A stretch of 64,000 nt of DNA, from the NCBI GenBank assembly GCA_015068035.1, contig SVLI01000008.1, positions 28,663 through 92,662 of the forward strand, in the 5' to 3' direction. The translations under genes were made by a program, and so were the position numbers. Shown piece after piece: positions 25,237 to 35,073 of the stretch. The notes beneath the pieces were generated by a model that was given only the letters and a program-made list of their open reading frames with translations, ran no database searches and was not told where the DNA came from. Numbering within the stretch: position 1 is the stretch's first letter; each line of letters begins with the position of its first letter. The stretch is from Oscillospiraceae bacterium (lineage in GTDB: Bacteria; Bacillota; Clostridia; Oscillospirales; Oscillospiraceae).

Positions 25237-25279
25237 GTTGATCGGAAAAGAATTGTCAAAAATTGGAAAATGGTGACTT

Positions 25280-25732
25280 ATGAGTAAGATTACAGATCTG
25301 ATTTGGTCCCTTGCAGAGCCTGTCGCGAAGAATCACGGCTGCTCAATTTGGGATGTGGAATTTGTCAAAGAGGCCGGCACACGCTATCTGCGTGTGTACA
25401 TTGATAAGGATGAAGGCATCTGCATTGACGACTGTGAGGCTGTCAGCCGGGAGCTCGATCCGATCCTGGACGAAGCCGACCCCATTGTGGAGAGCTATGT
25501 GTTTGAGGTGTGCTCTGCCGGAGCTGAGCGCGAGCTCAAGCGTCCGTCTGATTTTGAGCGTTTTCTCGGTTCGACGGTTGAGGTGCGCTTCTTCCAGAAC
25601 ATCAATGGTCGCAAGTCGGTGATCGGAACGCTGCAGAGCTATGAAAACGGTGATGTGACCGTGCAGTCCGGCGCGGAAACACTAAAATTTGTGAAAGCAC
25701 AGATCGCGCAGGTGCGCCTGCGTATTGTTTGA
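25280..25732 (+). CDS. rimP: RimP, 30S ribosome maturation factor
   Basis: RimP binds the 30S subunit and assists maturation of 16S rRNA. The 150-residue protein has the conserved N-terminal HGCSIWDVEFVKEAG region, YLRVYIDKDEGICIDDCEAVSRELDPILDE near residue 37, and VCSAGAERELKRPSDFERF near residue 77. The C-terminal SH3-like half follows. First gene of the classic rimP-nusA-rnpM-ylxQ-infB operon. Its stop overlaps the reading frame leading into nusA. Confidence 0.95.
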   Translation: MSKITDLIWSLAEPVAKNHGCSIWDVEFVKEAGTRYLRVYIDKDEGICIDDCEAVSRELDPILDEADPIVESYVFEVCSAGAERELKRPSDFERFLGSTVEVRFFQNINGRKSVIGTLQSYENGDVTVQSGAETLKFVKAQIAQVRLRIV

Positions 25733-25755
25733 TTAAGATAAGGATGGTTAAGACA

Positions 25756-26808
25756 ATGAACGCTGAATTCTTTGCCGCAATTGAGGATATTGAAAGAGAA
25801 AAGGGCATCCCGAAGGCCTATATGCTCGAAAAGATCAATCAGGCGCTGCTGGCCGCTTTCCGCAAGGACAATCCGGAAGCGGCGGATAACGTCGCGATCG
25901 TCGTGGACGAGGATAAGAAAAAGATCGATATGTTCGTTCAGAAGACGGTTGTGGAAGAAGTCACCGAGGGTGCGATTGAGCTGACGCTGGATGAAGCGAA
26001 GCGCTTTTCCAAGCGAGCCGCGCTCGGCGATGTTATCAATGTGCCGGTGGAGACAAAGAAGTTCGGCCGTATTGCAGCGCAGGCTGCAAAGCAGGTGATC
26101 ATCCAGGGCATTCGTGAGGCGGAGCGTGGCATGGTCTTTGAGGAGTTCACCTCCAAAGAGCATGAGATACTCACGGGCGTTGTTTCCCGCATTGACCCGC
26201 GCACCGGCGGCGCGCTGATCAAGATCAGCTCCAACTCCGAATTCACGGAGGCCATGCTTGCGCCCAATGAGTGTATCCGCGGCGAAGTGCTCACGGAGGG
26301 TATGCGCATCAAGGTTTATGTGGTGGAGGTCCGCCGCAGCACGCGCGGTCCGCAGGTTCTCATTTCCCGCACGCATCCGGGCCTGGTCAAGCGTCTGTTT
26401 GAACTGGAAGTGCCCGAAATCTATGACGGAACCGTTTCTGTTATGAGCATTGCGCGTGAGGCGGGCAACCGCACGAAGATGGCCGTTTGGAGCAACGATC
26501 CCGCGGTTGATCCCATCGGTGCCTGCGTCGGTCCCAAGGGCGGACGTGTTGCGAGCATCGTAGAAGAGCTCGGCGGCGAAAAGATTGACATCATCAAGTA
26601 CAGCGAGGAGCCGGAGGCCTATATCGCCGCGGCGCTTTCCCCGTCCGAGGTAATCAGCGTTACGCTGCTCGACGAGGGCAAGAGCTGCCGCGTGGTCGTG
26701 CCCGACACGCAGCTTTCGCTCGCAATCGGCAAGGAAGGGCAGAACGCCCGTCTGGCGGCGAAGCTGACCGGTTATAAGATCGACATCAAGCCCGAAAGCG
26801 AATCCTGA
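25756..26808 (+). CDS. nusA: NusA, transcription elongation/termination factor
   Basis: NusA binds RNA polymerase and nascent RNA and controls pausing, termination and antitermination. The 350-residue protein has the N-terminal polymerase-binding domain (MNAEFFAAIEDIEREKG), an S1 domain around residues 135-200 and two KH domains (VGPKGGRVASIVEELGGEKIDI near 253, LAIGKEGQNARLAAKLTG near 322). The C-terminal acidic repeats of proteobacterial NusA are absent, as normal for Firmicutes. ATG at 25756 follows AAGGATGGTTAAGACA. Confidence 0.97.
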   Translation: MNAEFFAAIEDIEREKGIPKAYMLEKINQALLAAFRKDNPEAADNVAIVVDEDKKKIDMFVQKTVVEEVTEGAIELTLDEAKRFSKRAALGDVINVPVETKKFGRIAAQAAKQVIIQGIREAERGMVFEEFTSKEHEILTGVVSRIDPRTGGALIKISSNSEFTEAMLAPNECIRGEVLTEGMRIKVYVVEVRRSTRGPQVLISRTHPGLVKRLFELEVPEIYDGTVSVMSIAREAGNRTKMAVWSNDPAVDPIGACVGPKGGRVASIVEELGGEKIDIIKYSEEPEAYIAAALSPSEVISVTLLDEGKSCRVVVPDTQLSLAIGKEGQNARLAAKLTGYKIDIKPESES

Positions 26809-26851
26809 GCTTTTCGGGAATTTCAAAAAGAAGAAGTAAGGAGGGGAGACT

Positions 26852-27130
26852 GTGCCAAAGAAGATTCCGCTGCGGCAATGCCTTGGCTGCCGTGAAATGA
26901 AACCGAAGAAAGAGCTGCTGCGCGTTGTGCGTTCACCGGAAGGCGAAGTGTCGCTGGATTTTCGAGGTAAGGCTCCCGGACGCGGTGCCTATGTGTGCCA
27001 CAGCATGGATTGCCTGAAACGCGCGATCAAGTCCCGTGCGATCGAACGCGCGTTTGACACAAGCATTCCGGCTGAGATTTATGAGCAGCTTACTGCGCAG
27101 ATGGAGGCCGGCGATGGAACAGGAGAATAG
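26852..27130 (+). CDS. rnpM: RnpM (YlxR), RNA-binding regulator of RNase P
   Basis: This 92-residue protein belongs to the YlxR family, renamed RnpM in Bacillus subtilis because it binds and modulates RNase P RNA. The signature RQCLGCREMKPKKELLRVV near residue 8 and the PGRGAYVCHSMDCLKRA segment are visible. Translation starts at GTG behind AAGGAGGGGAGACT. It overlaps ylxQ, showing tight coupling. Confidence 0.92.
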   Translation: MPKKIPLRQCLGCREMKPKKELLRVVRSPEGEVSLDFRGKAPGRGAYVCHSMDCLKRAIKSRAIERAFDTSIPAEIYEQLTAQMEAGDGTGE

Positions 27131-27554
27131 AGCGATCCGATATTTGAGCATTGCCCGAAAGGCCGGTTCTTTGCAGCTCGGCGAGGAGGATACCGGCATA
27201 GCCGTGCGGGGCGGAAAAGCAAAGCTTGTGCTGCTTGCATTCGATGCCTCCGATAATGCAAGACGGCGGGCAGAGGGCTTTGTTTACGGCAGAAAAATGC
27301 CGCTTGTGCGCCTGCCCTATACGAAAGAGGAAATCTCCTTTGCAACAGGCAAGGGCGGATGCAGTATGTTGGCGGTGACGGATATTGGGCTGGCAAGCAG
27401 CTTCCTTTCCGCACTTGCGCAGCAGGATCCGGAGCGCTATGCGGAAACGGCGCAGGCGCTGGAATTGAAGAGAGAAAAAGCGAATAAGCGTAAAGCAGAG
27501 GCGGCAGCACATAGACGCAATGTAAAAACCGGCAAGAGGAGGACGACGAAATGA
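27114..27554 (+). CDS. ylxQ: YlxQ, L7Ae/L30e-type RNA-binding protein
   Basis: The 146-residue protein has an L7Ae-like fold (about residues 3-95: [37 protein letters not shown]) and a basic, Lys/Arg-rich tail ending KTGKRRTTK. Relatives bind kink-turn RNAs. The exact target of YlxQ is unsettled. ATG at 27114 lies inside the rnpM end, and the stop overlaps infB by ATGA, so the three genes are translationally coupled. Confidence 0.9.
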   Translation: MEQENRAIRYLSIARKAGSLQLGEEDTGIAVRGGKAKLVLLAFDASDNARRRAEGFVYGRKMPLVRLPYTKEEISFATGKGGCSMLAVTDIGLASSFLSALAQQDPERYAETAQALELKREKANKRKAEAAAHRRNVKTGKRRTTK

Positions 27555-29905
27555 GTATGGGAAAATACAGGGTGCATGAGGTGGCGAAGGACTTTGGCAT
27601 GGGTTCCAAAGCGATTACGCAGATCCTCACGGATTATGCGACCACGCCGAAAAACCATATGCAGGTTCTGGAGGACGAGGAGCTTTCCGTTATCTTTGAG
27701 TACCTGACGCAGCATCACCAGATGACCGACATCTCTGAGGTCTACAAAACGCCGGTCGTTGAGGAAAAGAAGGAAGAAAAGCCTGCAGAGCCGAAGCAGG
27801 AGGCGCAGAAGCCGGCCGGACAAAAGCCCGCAGCGGAGGCGAAGCCTGCCGAGCCGAAGCAGGAACAACCGAAGCAGCCCCAGAAGCAGCAGCAGGTGCA
27901 CACGCCCCGGCAGATGCCGGAGAAGCGCGTGATTGATACTCGCGGCGCAACGAATACGGACCTTGCCAAGTACGACGAGAAGTACGACAAGATGGCCGGC
28001 GACCGCGTGGGCGACAATAACCGCAGAAACAACAACAAAAAGAATGTGAACAACCGGAACAGACAGCGTCAGCAGTCCGCCGTGGCCAGCGCCAAGCGTC
28101 GGCAGGAAGAGCGGGACAAGATGCAGAGTCTGCAGCTTGAGATCGCCAAGAAGGCGCCTGTCAAGGTGTCCATTCCGGATGAGATCTCCGTTGGCGAGCT
28201 GGCCAGCCGCATGAAGAAGACGGCGGTTGAAGTCATCAAGCAGCTCATTAAGCTTGGTGTTATGGCTTCTGTTTCCGACCTGATTGACTACGACACCGCT
28301 GCGCTTGTTGCAATGGAGCTTGGCTGCAAGGTGGAAAAGGAAGTCGTCGTGACGGTCGAGGAGCGCCTGATTGACGATCATGAGGATCGCGAAGAGGATC
28401 TCGTGCCGCGCGCCCCCGTCGTTGTGGTTATGGGACACGTCGACCACGGCAAGACCAGCCTGCTCGACCGCATTCGTCAGGCGAACGTGGCCTCCGGCGA
28501 GGCCGGTGGCATCACGCAGCACATCGGTGCTTACCGCGTTTCCATTAACGGAAGCCCCATCACGTTCCTGGATACACCGGGACACGAAGCGTTTACATCC
28601 ATGCGTGCCCGCGGTGCCATGGTTACGGATATTGCAATTCTGGTCGTCGCAGCGGACGACGGCATCATGCCGCAGACCGTTGAGTCGATCAACCATGCGA
28701 AGGCCGCCGGCGTTTCCATCGTTGTTGCGATCAACAAGATGGACGTGCAGGGCGCGAACCCTGACCGAATCAAGCAGCAGCTCACGGAGTATGAGCTGGT
28801 TGCTGAAGAGTGGGGCGGTGATACGATGGTGTGCCCCATCTCCGCCAAAACCGGCCAGGGCATTGAGGATCTGCTGGAGATGGTCGTTGTTGCGGCCGAA
28901 ATGCGTGAACTCAAGGCCAACCCCAACCGCGCGGCAAAGGGTACGGTTATCGAGGCGCGTCTTGATAAGGGCCGCGGCCCCATTATGACCGTACTTGTCC
29001 AGAACGGAACGCTGCATCAGGGCGACGTGATCATTGCCGGCACTGCAGTCGGCCGTGTGCGCGTGATGACCAACGACAGAGGAGAGCGTGTTACAGAGGC
29101 TGGCCCGAGCATCCCGGTGGAAATCACGGGTATGTCCGAGGTTCCCGGCGCGGGCGATGTGTTCAACGCCGTGGAAGACGAGCGCATGGCGCGTGAGCTT
29201 GCCGAGGAACGCAGACAGCAGAAGAAGGATCAGCTGCTCGGCAGCGCTCGCAAGGTCTCGTTGGAAGATCTGTTCTCTCAGATCAAGCAGGGCGAGCTGA
29301 AAGATTTCAATATCATTGTCAAGGCGGATGTGCAGGGCAGCGCTGAGGCGGTCAAGAGCTCTTTGGAAAAGCTCACGAACGAGGAAGTGCGTGTGCGCGT
29401 GATCCACTCCGGCGTCGGCGCGATCAACGAGTCCGACGTGATGCTGGCCGCGACGAGCGGCGCGCTGATTGTCGGCTTCAATGTGCGTCCGGACAACGCC
29501 GCGAAGGATAGTGCTGCGCGTGCAAACGTCGACATGCGCATGTATCGCGTGATTTATGACTGCATCAATGAGATTGAGTCCGCCATGAAGGGCATGCTCG
29601 CGCCGAAGTTCCGCGAGGCGATCATTGGCCATGCGGAAGTTCGTCAGGTTTACAAGGTCTCCAAGGTTGGCACGGTCTGCGGCTGCTATGTGTCTGACGG
29701 TAAGATTCTGCGCGGCTGCAAGGTCCGCGTGCTGCGTGACAACATTGTCATTCACGAGGGCGACTTGGCATCCCTGCGCCGCTTTAAGGATGACGTGCGC
29801 GAGGTCGTGACAAACTATGAGTGCGGCATGCAGGTTGAGAAGTTTAACGACATCAAAGAGGGCGATGTGATTGAGTGCTTCGTCATGGAGCAGATCCAGC
29901 GCTAA
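27551..29905 (+). CDS. infB: InfB, translation initiation factor IF-2
   Basis: IF-2 is the GTPase that places initiator tRNA on the 30S subunit and joins the 50S. The 784-residue protein has a short IF2-N domain ([12 protein letters not shown]) and a low-complexity Glu/Lys/Pro/Gln linker at about 65-170. A second IF2-N domain precedes the G domain. That domain shows GHVDHGKT (about 294-301), DTPGHEAF and NKMD. Domains II, III ([12 protein letters not shown]) and IV complete it. The overlapping ATG at 27551 or an in-frame ATG two codons on could be the start. Confidence 0.98.
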   Translation: MSMGKYRVHEVAKDFGMGSKAITQILTDYATTPKNHMQVLEDEELSVIFEYLTQHHQMTDISEVYKTPVVEEKKEEKPAEPKQEAQKPAGQKPAAEAKPAEPKQEQPKQPQKQQQVHTPRQMPEKRVIDTRGATNTDLAKYDEKYDKMAGDRVGDNNRRNNNKKNVNNRNRQRQQSAVASAKRRQEERDKMQSLQLEIAKKAPVKVSIPDEISVGELASRMKKTAVEVIKQLIKLGVMASVSDLIDYDTAALVAMELGCKVEKEVVVTVEERLIDDHEDREEDLVPRAPVVVVMGHVDHGKTSLLDRIRQANVASGEAGGITQHIGAYRVSINGSPITFLDTPGHEAFTSMRARGAMVTDIAILVVAADDGIMPQTVESINHAKAAGVSIVVAINKMDVQGANPDRIKQQLTEYELVAEEWGGDTMVCPISAKTGQGIEDLLEMVVVAAEMRELKANPNRAAKGTVIEARLDKGRGPIMTVLVQNGTLHQGDVIIAGTAVGRVRVMTNDRGERVTEAGPSIPVEITGMSEVPGAGDVFNAVEDERMARELAEERRQQKKDQLLGSARKVSLEDLFSQIKQGELKDFNIIVKADVQGSAEAVKSSLEKLTNEEVRVRVIHSGVGAINESDVMLAATSGALIVGFNVRPDNAAKDSAARANVDMRMYRVIYDCINEIESAMKGMLAPKFREAIIGHAEVRQVYKVSKVGTVCGCYVSDGKILRGCKVRVLRDNIVIHEGDLASLRRFKDDVREVVTNYECGMQVEKFNDIKEGDVIECFVMEQIQR

Positions 29906-29952
29906 AGAAATTGCACCATGCCGCATGCAGCGGTTAAAGGAGCTTAGAAATT

Positions 29953-30312
29953 ATGCCATCGAACAGAATCGGCAGAACAAATGACGATATACAGCGCGTT
30001 TTGAGTGAGCGTCTGCGCTCAGTCAAGGATCCGCGTGTGAATCAGGGTATGCTCAGCATCACCCGCGTGGACGCAACCGGAGATCTGCGCTATGCCAAGA
30101 TCTATATCAGCGCGCTCGGCGAAGTGAATGAGAAGGAGCTGACGAAGGGGCTGCGTTCTGCCTCCGGTTGGCTTCGGCGCGAGCTTGCCAATGCGCTCTC
30201 CCTTCGCTATACGCCCGAACTGATTTTTATCCTGGACCATTCCATTGAGCACGGCGCACAGATTAACCGGCTCATCAGCGGACTGGATATACGGGAGGAT
30301 GAGGAAGAATGA
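29953..30312 (+). CDS. rbfA: RbfA, ribosome-binding factor A
   Basis: RbfA is a KH-fold protein needed for late 30S maturation and cold adaptation. The 119-residue product has the N-terminal RTNDDIQRVLSERLRSVKDPR, the central DLRYAKIYISALG strand and the C-terminal LRYTPELIFILDHSIEHGAQINRLI, all characteristic. It overlaps nrnA by ATGA, a common coupling in Firmicutes. Confidence 0.96.
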   Translation: MPSNRIGRTNDDIQRVLSERLRSVKDPRVNQGMLSITRVDATGDLRYAKIYISALGEVNEKELTKGLRSASGWLRRELANALSLRYTPELIFILDHSIEHGAQINRLISGLDIREDEEE

Positions 30313-31244
30313 ACGTGCAGGAATGTGCGCGGCTGCTCGCAGAGCGTGACCGTTTCCTGATCGTTACGCACCGTCGCCCGGATGGAGACACCATCGGCAG
30401 CGCCGTTGCGCTCTGCTGTGCGCTGCGCGGCATGGGGAAGGAAGCCTTCGTTTATCCGAATCCGCAGGTTACGGATAGCTACATGCCCTTTATTGCGCCC
30501 TATTTCGCGCACGAGGACTATGAGGCGTCCTGCGTTGTCGCAGTGGATGTTGCGGACAGCAACATGTACGCCAACGGATTTTCAGGAAAGGTTGATTTTG
30601 CGATCGATCATCACCCGGCGAACACGGGCTATGCGCAGCATACGCTTGTGATGAGCGAGAAGTCCGCCTGCGGCGAGATTGTTTTGCTCGTGCTCAAGGA
30701 GATGGGCTGCCCCATCACGCCGGAGATCGCCACCGTGCTTTACATGTCGGTTTCAACCGATACCGGCTGCTTTGCCTACAGCAACACAACGGCCGAGACG
30801 CATGCTGCGGCAGCGGAGCTTATCGCTGCGGGCGCGGATTTTCAGCATATCAACAAGGCCCTGTTTCGCACCGCCTCTGCAGCGCGTCTGCAGCTGGAGG
30901 CGATGATATTCACGAATCTGCGCCGTTATCAGAACGGCGAGGTCAACATCGCGATTGTGACGCTGGACATGATGAAGAAAGCGGGCACAACCGAGGATGA
31001 CTGCGACGATCTGGCCGCGCTTCCGGGCAAGATCGCCGGCAATAAGATTTCTGCAACAGTGCGTGAACTGACGGAGAACCATTGCAAGATCTCCGTGCGT
31101 ACCGGAACGGAGTTCGACGCCTCTGCCATCTGCCGCAAGTTTGGCGGCGGCGGACATGTTATGGCTGCCGGCTGTGAGATTTCCGCCCCTCCGGAGAAGG
31201 CAGCGGAAATGATCGCCGAAGCCATCCGTGAGGTATGGAAATGA
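30309..31244 (+). CDS. nrnA: NrnA, DHH-family oligoribonuclease/pAp phosphatase
   Basis: NrnA degrades very short RNAs and dephosphorylates 3'-phosphoadenosine 5'-phosphate. The 311-residue protein has the DHH phosphoesterase motifs: THRRPDGDTIGSA near residue 20, VAVDVADS near 78 and the AIDHHPANTG core near 98. The DHHA1 domain ends in FGGGGHVMAAGCEI near 279. Its position between rbfA and truB is standard. It overlaps the truB frame. Confidence 0.93.
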   Translation: MNVQECARLLAERDRFLIVTHRRPDGDTIGSAVALCCALRGMGKEAFVYPNPQVTDSYMPFIAPYFAHEDYEASCVVAVDVADSNMYANGFSGKVDFAIDHHPANTGYAQHTLVMSEKSACGEIVLLVLKEMGCPITPEIATVLYMSVSTDTGCFAYSNTTAETHAAAAELIAAGADFQHINKALFRTASAARLQLEAMIFTNLRRYQNGEVNIAIVTLDMMKKAGTTEDDCDDLAALPGKIAGNKISATVRELTENHCKISVRTGTEFDASAICRKFGGGGHVMAAGCEISAPPEKAAEMIAEAIREVWK

Positions 31245-32107
31245 CGGGCATCCTGCTCGTTGACAAGAGCGAGGGTTGGACGAGTCACGACGTTGTGGCA
31301 AAGCTGCGTGGCGTGACGCGCGAGAAGCGGATCGGACATTCCGGAACGCTCGACCCGATGGCGACGGGGTTGCTTGTCGTTTTTCTCGGCCGCGCGACCC
31401 GCGCGGTCGAATTCGCGGAAGCGGATGAAAAAACCTATATAGCCGGTCTGCGGCTTGGCATGAGCACAGACACGCAGGACACAACGGGCAACACGCTCGC
31501 GCTTTGTGATGCCCTGCCTTCCCGCAGTGAGCTGGAAGAGAAGCTTGCGCAGTTTTGCGGCGAGATCGAGCAGATTCCGCCGATGTATTCTGCGATTAAG
31601 CACGAGGGCAAGAAGCTCTATGAGCTGGCGCGCAAGGGCGTCGAGGTGGAGAGAAAAGCCCGGAGCGTGACGATTCACGAACTGGAGATTCTGTCGGGCT
31701 CCGACGCGGATTACAGTTTACGTATCCGCTGCTCAAAGGGCACTTATGTGCGCACCCTGTGCCATGACATTGGGCAGGCGCTCGGATGCGGCGGGTGTAT
31801 GTCATCCCTGCGGCGCGTTCACGCGGGCGCATTTCGCGTGGAGCAAGCCTGCAAGATTGATGCGCTCACGGATGCGGAAGCGGTAGATAAGCGTCTGCTG
31901 CCGGTTGACACGCTGTTTTCTGAGCTCCCGGCTTATACGGTCGGGGAGAGTGCGCTGCGCTTTGTCTATAATGGAAATAACATTACAGCGCCTGCGCTTG
32001 AAAACGGCAGATACAGAGTCTATGCCCCGGATGGGGAATTTCTGATGCTTGGTGAGGCGGAGGATGGATGCCTGAAAACGGTGAAATCCTTCTTTATGCC
32101 GAAATGA
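31241..32107 (+). CDS. truB: TruB, tRNA pseudouridine-55 synthase
   Basis: TruB isomerises U55 in the T-arm of tRNAs. The 288-residue protein has GILLVDKSEGWTSHDVV at the start and the catalytic Asp in GHSGTLDPMATGLL near residue 40. The YSAIKHEGKKLYELAR block and the RCSKGTYVRTLCHDIG motif are also present. Two ATGs lie close together. The one at 31241 has GTGAGGT at 8-9 bases, the earlier one at 31235 has too little spacing. It overlaps the nrnA stop by 4 bases. Confidence 0.95.
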   Translation: MTGILLVDKSEGWTSHDVVAKLRGVTREKRIGHSGTLDPMATGLLVVFLGRATRAVEFAEADEKTYIAGLRLGMSTDTQDTTGNTLALCDALPSRSELEEKLAQFCGEIEQIPPMYSAIKHEGKKLYELARKGVEVERKARSVTIHELEILSGSDADYSLRIRCSKGTYVRTLCHDIGQALGCGGCMSSLRRVHAGAFRVEQACKIDALTDAEAVDKRLLPVDTLFSELPAYTVGESALRFVYNGNNITAPALENGRYRVYAPDGEFLMLGEAEDGCLKTVKSFFMPK

Positions 32108-32128
32108 GCATCGGTAACAGAGGACAGT

Positions 32129-33028
32129 ATGACAGAGATAAAGAGAGTAATCGCCCTGGGTTTTTTTGATGGAATTCATCTTGGACACGGGGCGCTGATG
32201 GAAATGACGGCAAGTCGCGCAGCCGCGCTCAATGCGCAGGCTGCCGCGGTGAGCTTTGATATGCATCCGGACACGCTGATCAAAGGGGAAACAGTTCCGC
32301 TGATTAGCAGCGCGCAGGACAAAAAAGAGCTGATCGGACGTTTGTATGGGATCAACGAACTGATCCTCATTCATTTTGATGAGCATCTGATGCAGACCCC
32401 GTGGGAGGAGTTTGCGGTTTATCTGCGCGATGAGCTGCACGCAGTGCATATCGTGGTCGGCCACGATTTTCACTTTGGATACAGGGGCGAGGGTGATGCA
32501 GAGCGCCTGCGCGTGTTTTGTGAGGAGAACGGTCTTGGCTTCGACGTGATTCCCAAGGTGGAGATGGACGGCCGCGTGATCAGTTCCACCTATATCCGCA
32601 GTCTGCTTTTGGATGGAGAGATTGAACGAGCCAACGCGTTTTTGGGCCATCCGCACTCGCTTTCCGGCATTGTGGAGAGCGGTTTCCAGCTGGGAAGAAC
32701 GATCGGCATTCCAACGACCAACCTGCGTTTTGCGCCCGGCGTTTTGGAGCCCCGCCACGGCGTATATGTGACAAAGACTTTCTTTGACGGTCTGGAATAC
32801 ATGGCGGTGACCAATGTGGGTGTGCGTCCCACGGTGGGCGGCAAGGACGCGGTGACGGTTGAGAGCCATATTTTGGATTTCTCGGGCGACCTTTACGGGA
32901 AGACCATTCGGGTGGAGTTTTATTCCTTTCTGCGGCCGGAGAAGAAGTTCGACTCGGTTGACGAACTGCGTGACCAGATCAGCAAGCGGGACGCCCAGCG
33001 CGTTCGCGATTACTTTGCTAAACCGTGA
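32129..33028 (+). CDS. ribF: RibF, bifunctional riboflavin kinase/FAD synthetase
   Basis: RibF makes FMN and then FAD from riboflavin. The 299-residue protein has the N-terminal adenylyltransferase site (FFDGIHLGHGALM near residue 12) and STYIRSLL near 150. The C-terminal kinase domain shows GRTIGIPTTNLRF near 188 and YVTKTFFDG. Last gene of the translation operon, closed by a strong bidirectional terminator. Supply of FAD is relevant to the three flavoproteins in this window, but no regulatory link is visible. Confidence 0.95.
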   Translation: MTEIKRVIALGFFDGIHLGHGALMEMTASRAAALNAQAAAVSFDMHPDTLIKGETVPLISSAQDKKELIGRLYGINELILIHFDEHLMQTPWEEFAVYLRDELHAVHIVVGHDFHFGYRGEGDAERLRVFCEENGLGFDVIPKVEMDGRVISSTYIRSLLLDGEIERANAFLGHPHSLSGIVESGFQLGRTIGIPTTNLRFAPGVLEPRHGVYVTKTFFDGLEYMAVTNVGVRPTVGGKDAVTVESHILDFSGDLYGKTIRVEFYSFLRPEKKFDSVDELRDQISKRDAQRVRDYFAKP

Positions 33029-33037
33029 TTTGAAAAT

Positions 33038-33075
33038 AAAAAGCGTCCCGGTACATCTGTACCGGGACGCTTTTT
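33038..33075. terminator. Bidirectional terminator between ribF and the DUF4330 gene
   Basis: AAAAAGCGTCCCGGTAC (33038-33054) pairs perfectly with GTACCGGGACGCTTTTT (33059-33075), with A- and T-runs on both sides, so it serves the convergent genes. Confidence 0.92.
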
Positions 33076-33111
33076 CTGTTTTCTGTATAGCTTTTTTAAG
33101 CGCTTGCGGGG

Positions 33112-33567
33112 TTATTGCACAATCTGCGCATCATATACGGCAACATAGTATTTGCCTATGCCTGCATAGATCACCATGGTGTGACCGATGCCGAAAAGCG
33201 TGTTGCCGACAACCGGCCCGTGTTCCGTCATTTTGGCGGGAACTTCGCCTGTGATGTAGATGGAGCAATAGTTCTCGTCGTTTGCACTTTCGAGGTTGGG
33301 CTGATAATCCTCAACACGAATATCGGTTACGACACCGAGCTGTAACTTCGTGTCGCTGATGTAGAGCGTATCACCGATTTGCGTGTGTGCAGGGACAAAA
33401 TCAGCGCATTTTTCCATGTAGTAGGTAATACGCACGGTCTGCAAATCGTCATTACTGCTGTTTTTGGGCAGCAGCTTATAGCCTACGAAAGCCACAGCCA
33501 ACACAACGAGGATAATCACGATCAGGTCAATGATGTTGAACCGGCCCTTTTTCTTTTCGTTATTCAT
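33112..33567 (-). CDS. DUF4330-family membrane-anchored protein
   Basis: The 151-residue product has a basic N-terminus (MNNEKKKGRFN) and one membrane helix at about residues 12-30 (IDLIVIILVVLAVAFVGYKLL). An extracytoplasmic beta-rich domain follows (VRITYYMEKCADFVPAH, IGDTLYISDTKLQLGVVTDI). This pattern matches DUF4330 proteins, often next to polysaccharide ligase genes. Its start overlaps the end of the ligase gene by 4 bases, so it should work in the same envelope pathway. Activity unknown. Confidence 0.75.
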   Translation of the reverse strand: MNNEKKKGRFNIIDLIVIILVVLAVAFVGYKLLPKNSSNDDLQTVRITYYMEKCADFVPAHTQIGDTLYISDTKLQLGVVTDIRVEDYQPNLESANDENYCSIYITGEVPAKMTEHGPVVGNTLFGIGHTMVIYAGIGKYYVAVYDAQIVQ

Positions 33568-35072
33568 GCGTTATTACCTGCTTCCTTTTCAATGATACGG
33601 ATTGCTGCAAGCAGCAGTGCAAAGAGGAACCAAAACAAGACCATGATGCGTGGATAGCTCCAAGCATAGTCCGTGATGCCGAACAGGAGCGCGCCGCTCA
33701 ATCCGGAGATGCAACCGACAACGATGCCGCGCAGGAGAGGGGAGACGCTTTGAAGTTTGAGCGCGCGAGTGCCCTTTCGCATTGTGCCAAATAGGCTGCC
33801 GAAAAAGGCGATCAGCGCAAAGATGCCGGATTCGGCCCAAAGCTGCAAATAGAGATTGTGTCCGTGCACGAAGGGGGACTGTGCAACATATACGCCGGCG
33901 TCCTGAACAGATTGGCGAAGTGTGTCCGCCCCGATTCCAACGCCGAATACCGGATTGAGCAGGATCAGCTTGCCCATGGCAGAATAGATATATCCGCGCG
34001 TATAGGTCGAGGAATCGGAAAAGTTAAAAATTGTCAGCAGTCGGCTCAGGATGTTTTCCGGCAGCAGAGGCAGCGCTGCAATGCAAAGCAGTACAACAAG
34101 CGGAACCCAGCGCGGACATACAAACAGCATCAGCACAAAAATCGCAAAGGCGAGGGAGAGCCAGCCGCCGCGGGAATAGGTCATCACAAGCGCGAATGCG
34201 CACAGCAGAAACACCGCAAGATAGGCCAGCCGCTCCAAATTTTTCTTCGAGAAGATCGCCATGCTGAGCATGAGCGGCGCGAAGAAAACCAAAAGGTTTG
34301 CAAAGGAATTCGGGTTCTCGAAAAAAGAGAATACGCGCCCGGGCATGTCCGGGTTCAAGCTCAGATCTGTGAGCGCTGCGCTTGGCGCAACGCCAATGAT
34401 GCGTTGGCAGACGGCCCAAATGCTGCACACGGCCATACCGGCAGCACCAAAACGCAGGATTGTGCGAAGTTTTTTCTCCGTATCCGCAACGGTCACAAGC
34501 AGCAGAACCAAAACCGCACAGGTGAACGCGAATGCAAGATATCTTGTGCCGAGCGCTCTTGAATCAGACCAAAACCAGCTGAGCAGGACCACGAGCAGAA
34601 ACAGCACGGGCCATGCGCCGACGGCTTTGAGCGAAAGCTTGTTCTTCTCGCCGCTAAGCGAGGAGAGATAGTACAAAATCAGAATGCCGCAGACCATCAC
34701 AAGACTGTAAAGATTGTTCCAGTGTTGCTGCGGAATGACCAGCAGAAGCAGCAGCATCACGCCCAGCAGCGGCGCACAGAGCTTCCTGCAGAGCGGCGGG
34801 ACAACGCCGTTCGGTGAAAGTTTACCAACACGTGCCAAAACGCCTGCGGGAAGATCCAGACACCATTGTAAAGCGCGATAGAATCGACTTTCGCCCCAAG
34901 TTGTTCCGATCGGCCCGTCGTGCGTTAAAAAGCGCCAAAGAATGCCGGCCTTGAAACAGGTGACCAGCCGCGATATGAGTGCGCCAAGCAGACTTTCGCC
35001 GTATTTCCGGCAGACAAAATCCCAGAAGCGCACAATATTGTAAATAATAAAGCTTTTCTTTGATGATTTCAT
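33564..35072 (-). CDS. O-antigen ligase/Wzy-family polysaccharide membrane protein
   Basis: The 502-residue protein has roughly 11 membrane helices and the Wzy_C/WaaL-type core with a large outer loop. ALVMTYSRGGWLSLAFAIFV near residue 300 and the VFGVGIGADTLRQ and FVHGHNLYLQLWAESG region near 375-410 include the conserved His-containing segment of the family. Members join or polymerise lipid-linked glycans on the outer membrane face. In a Gram-positive host the acceptor may be a wall polymer or exopolysaccharide. A glycosyltransferase gene precedes it by one base. Specific function is inferred. Confidence 0.83.
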   Translation of the reverse strand: MKSSKKSFIIYNIVRFWDFVCRKYGESLLGALISRLVTCFKAGILWRFLTHDGPIGTTWGESRFYRALQWCLDLPAGVLARVGKLSPNGVVPPLCRKLCAPLLGVMLLLLLVIPQQHWNNLYSLVMVCGILILYYLSSLSGEKNKLSLKAVGAWPVLFLLVVLLSWFWSDSRALGTRYLAFAFTCAVLVLLLVTVADTEKKLRTILRFGAAGMAVCSIWAVCQRIIGVAPSAALTDLSLNPDMPGRVFSFFENPNSFANLLVFFAPLMLSMAIFSKKNLERLAYLAVFLLCAFALVMTYSRGGWLSLAFAIFVLMLFVCPRWVPLVVLLCIAALPLLPENILSRLLTIFNFSDSSTYTRGYIYSAMGKLILLNPVFGVGIGADTLRQSVQDAGVYVAQSPFVHGHNLYLQLWAESGIFALIAFFGSLFGTMRKGTRALKLQSVSPLLRGIVVGCISGLSGALLFGITDYAWSYPRIMVLFWFLFALLLAAIRIIEKEAGNNA

Positions 35073-35073
35073 A

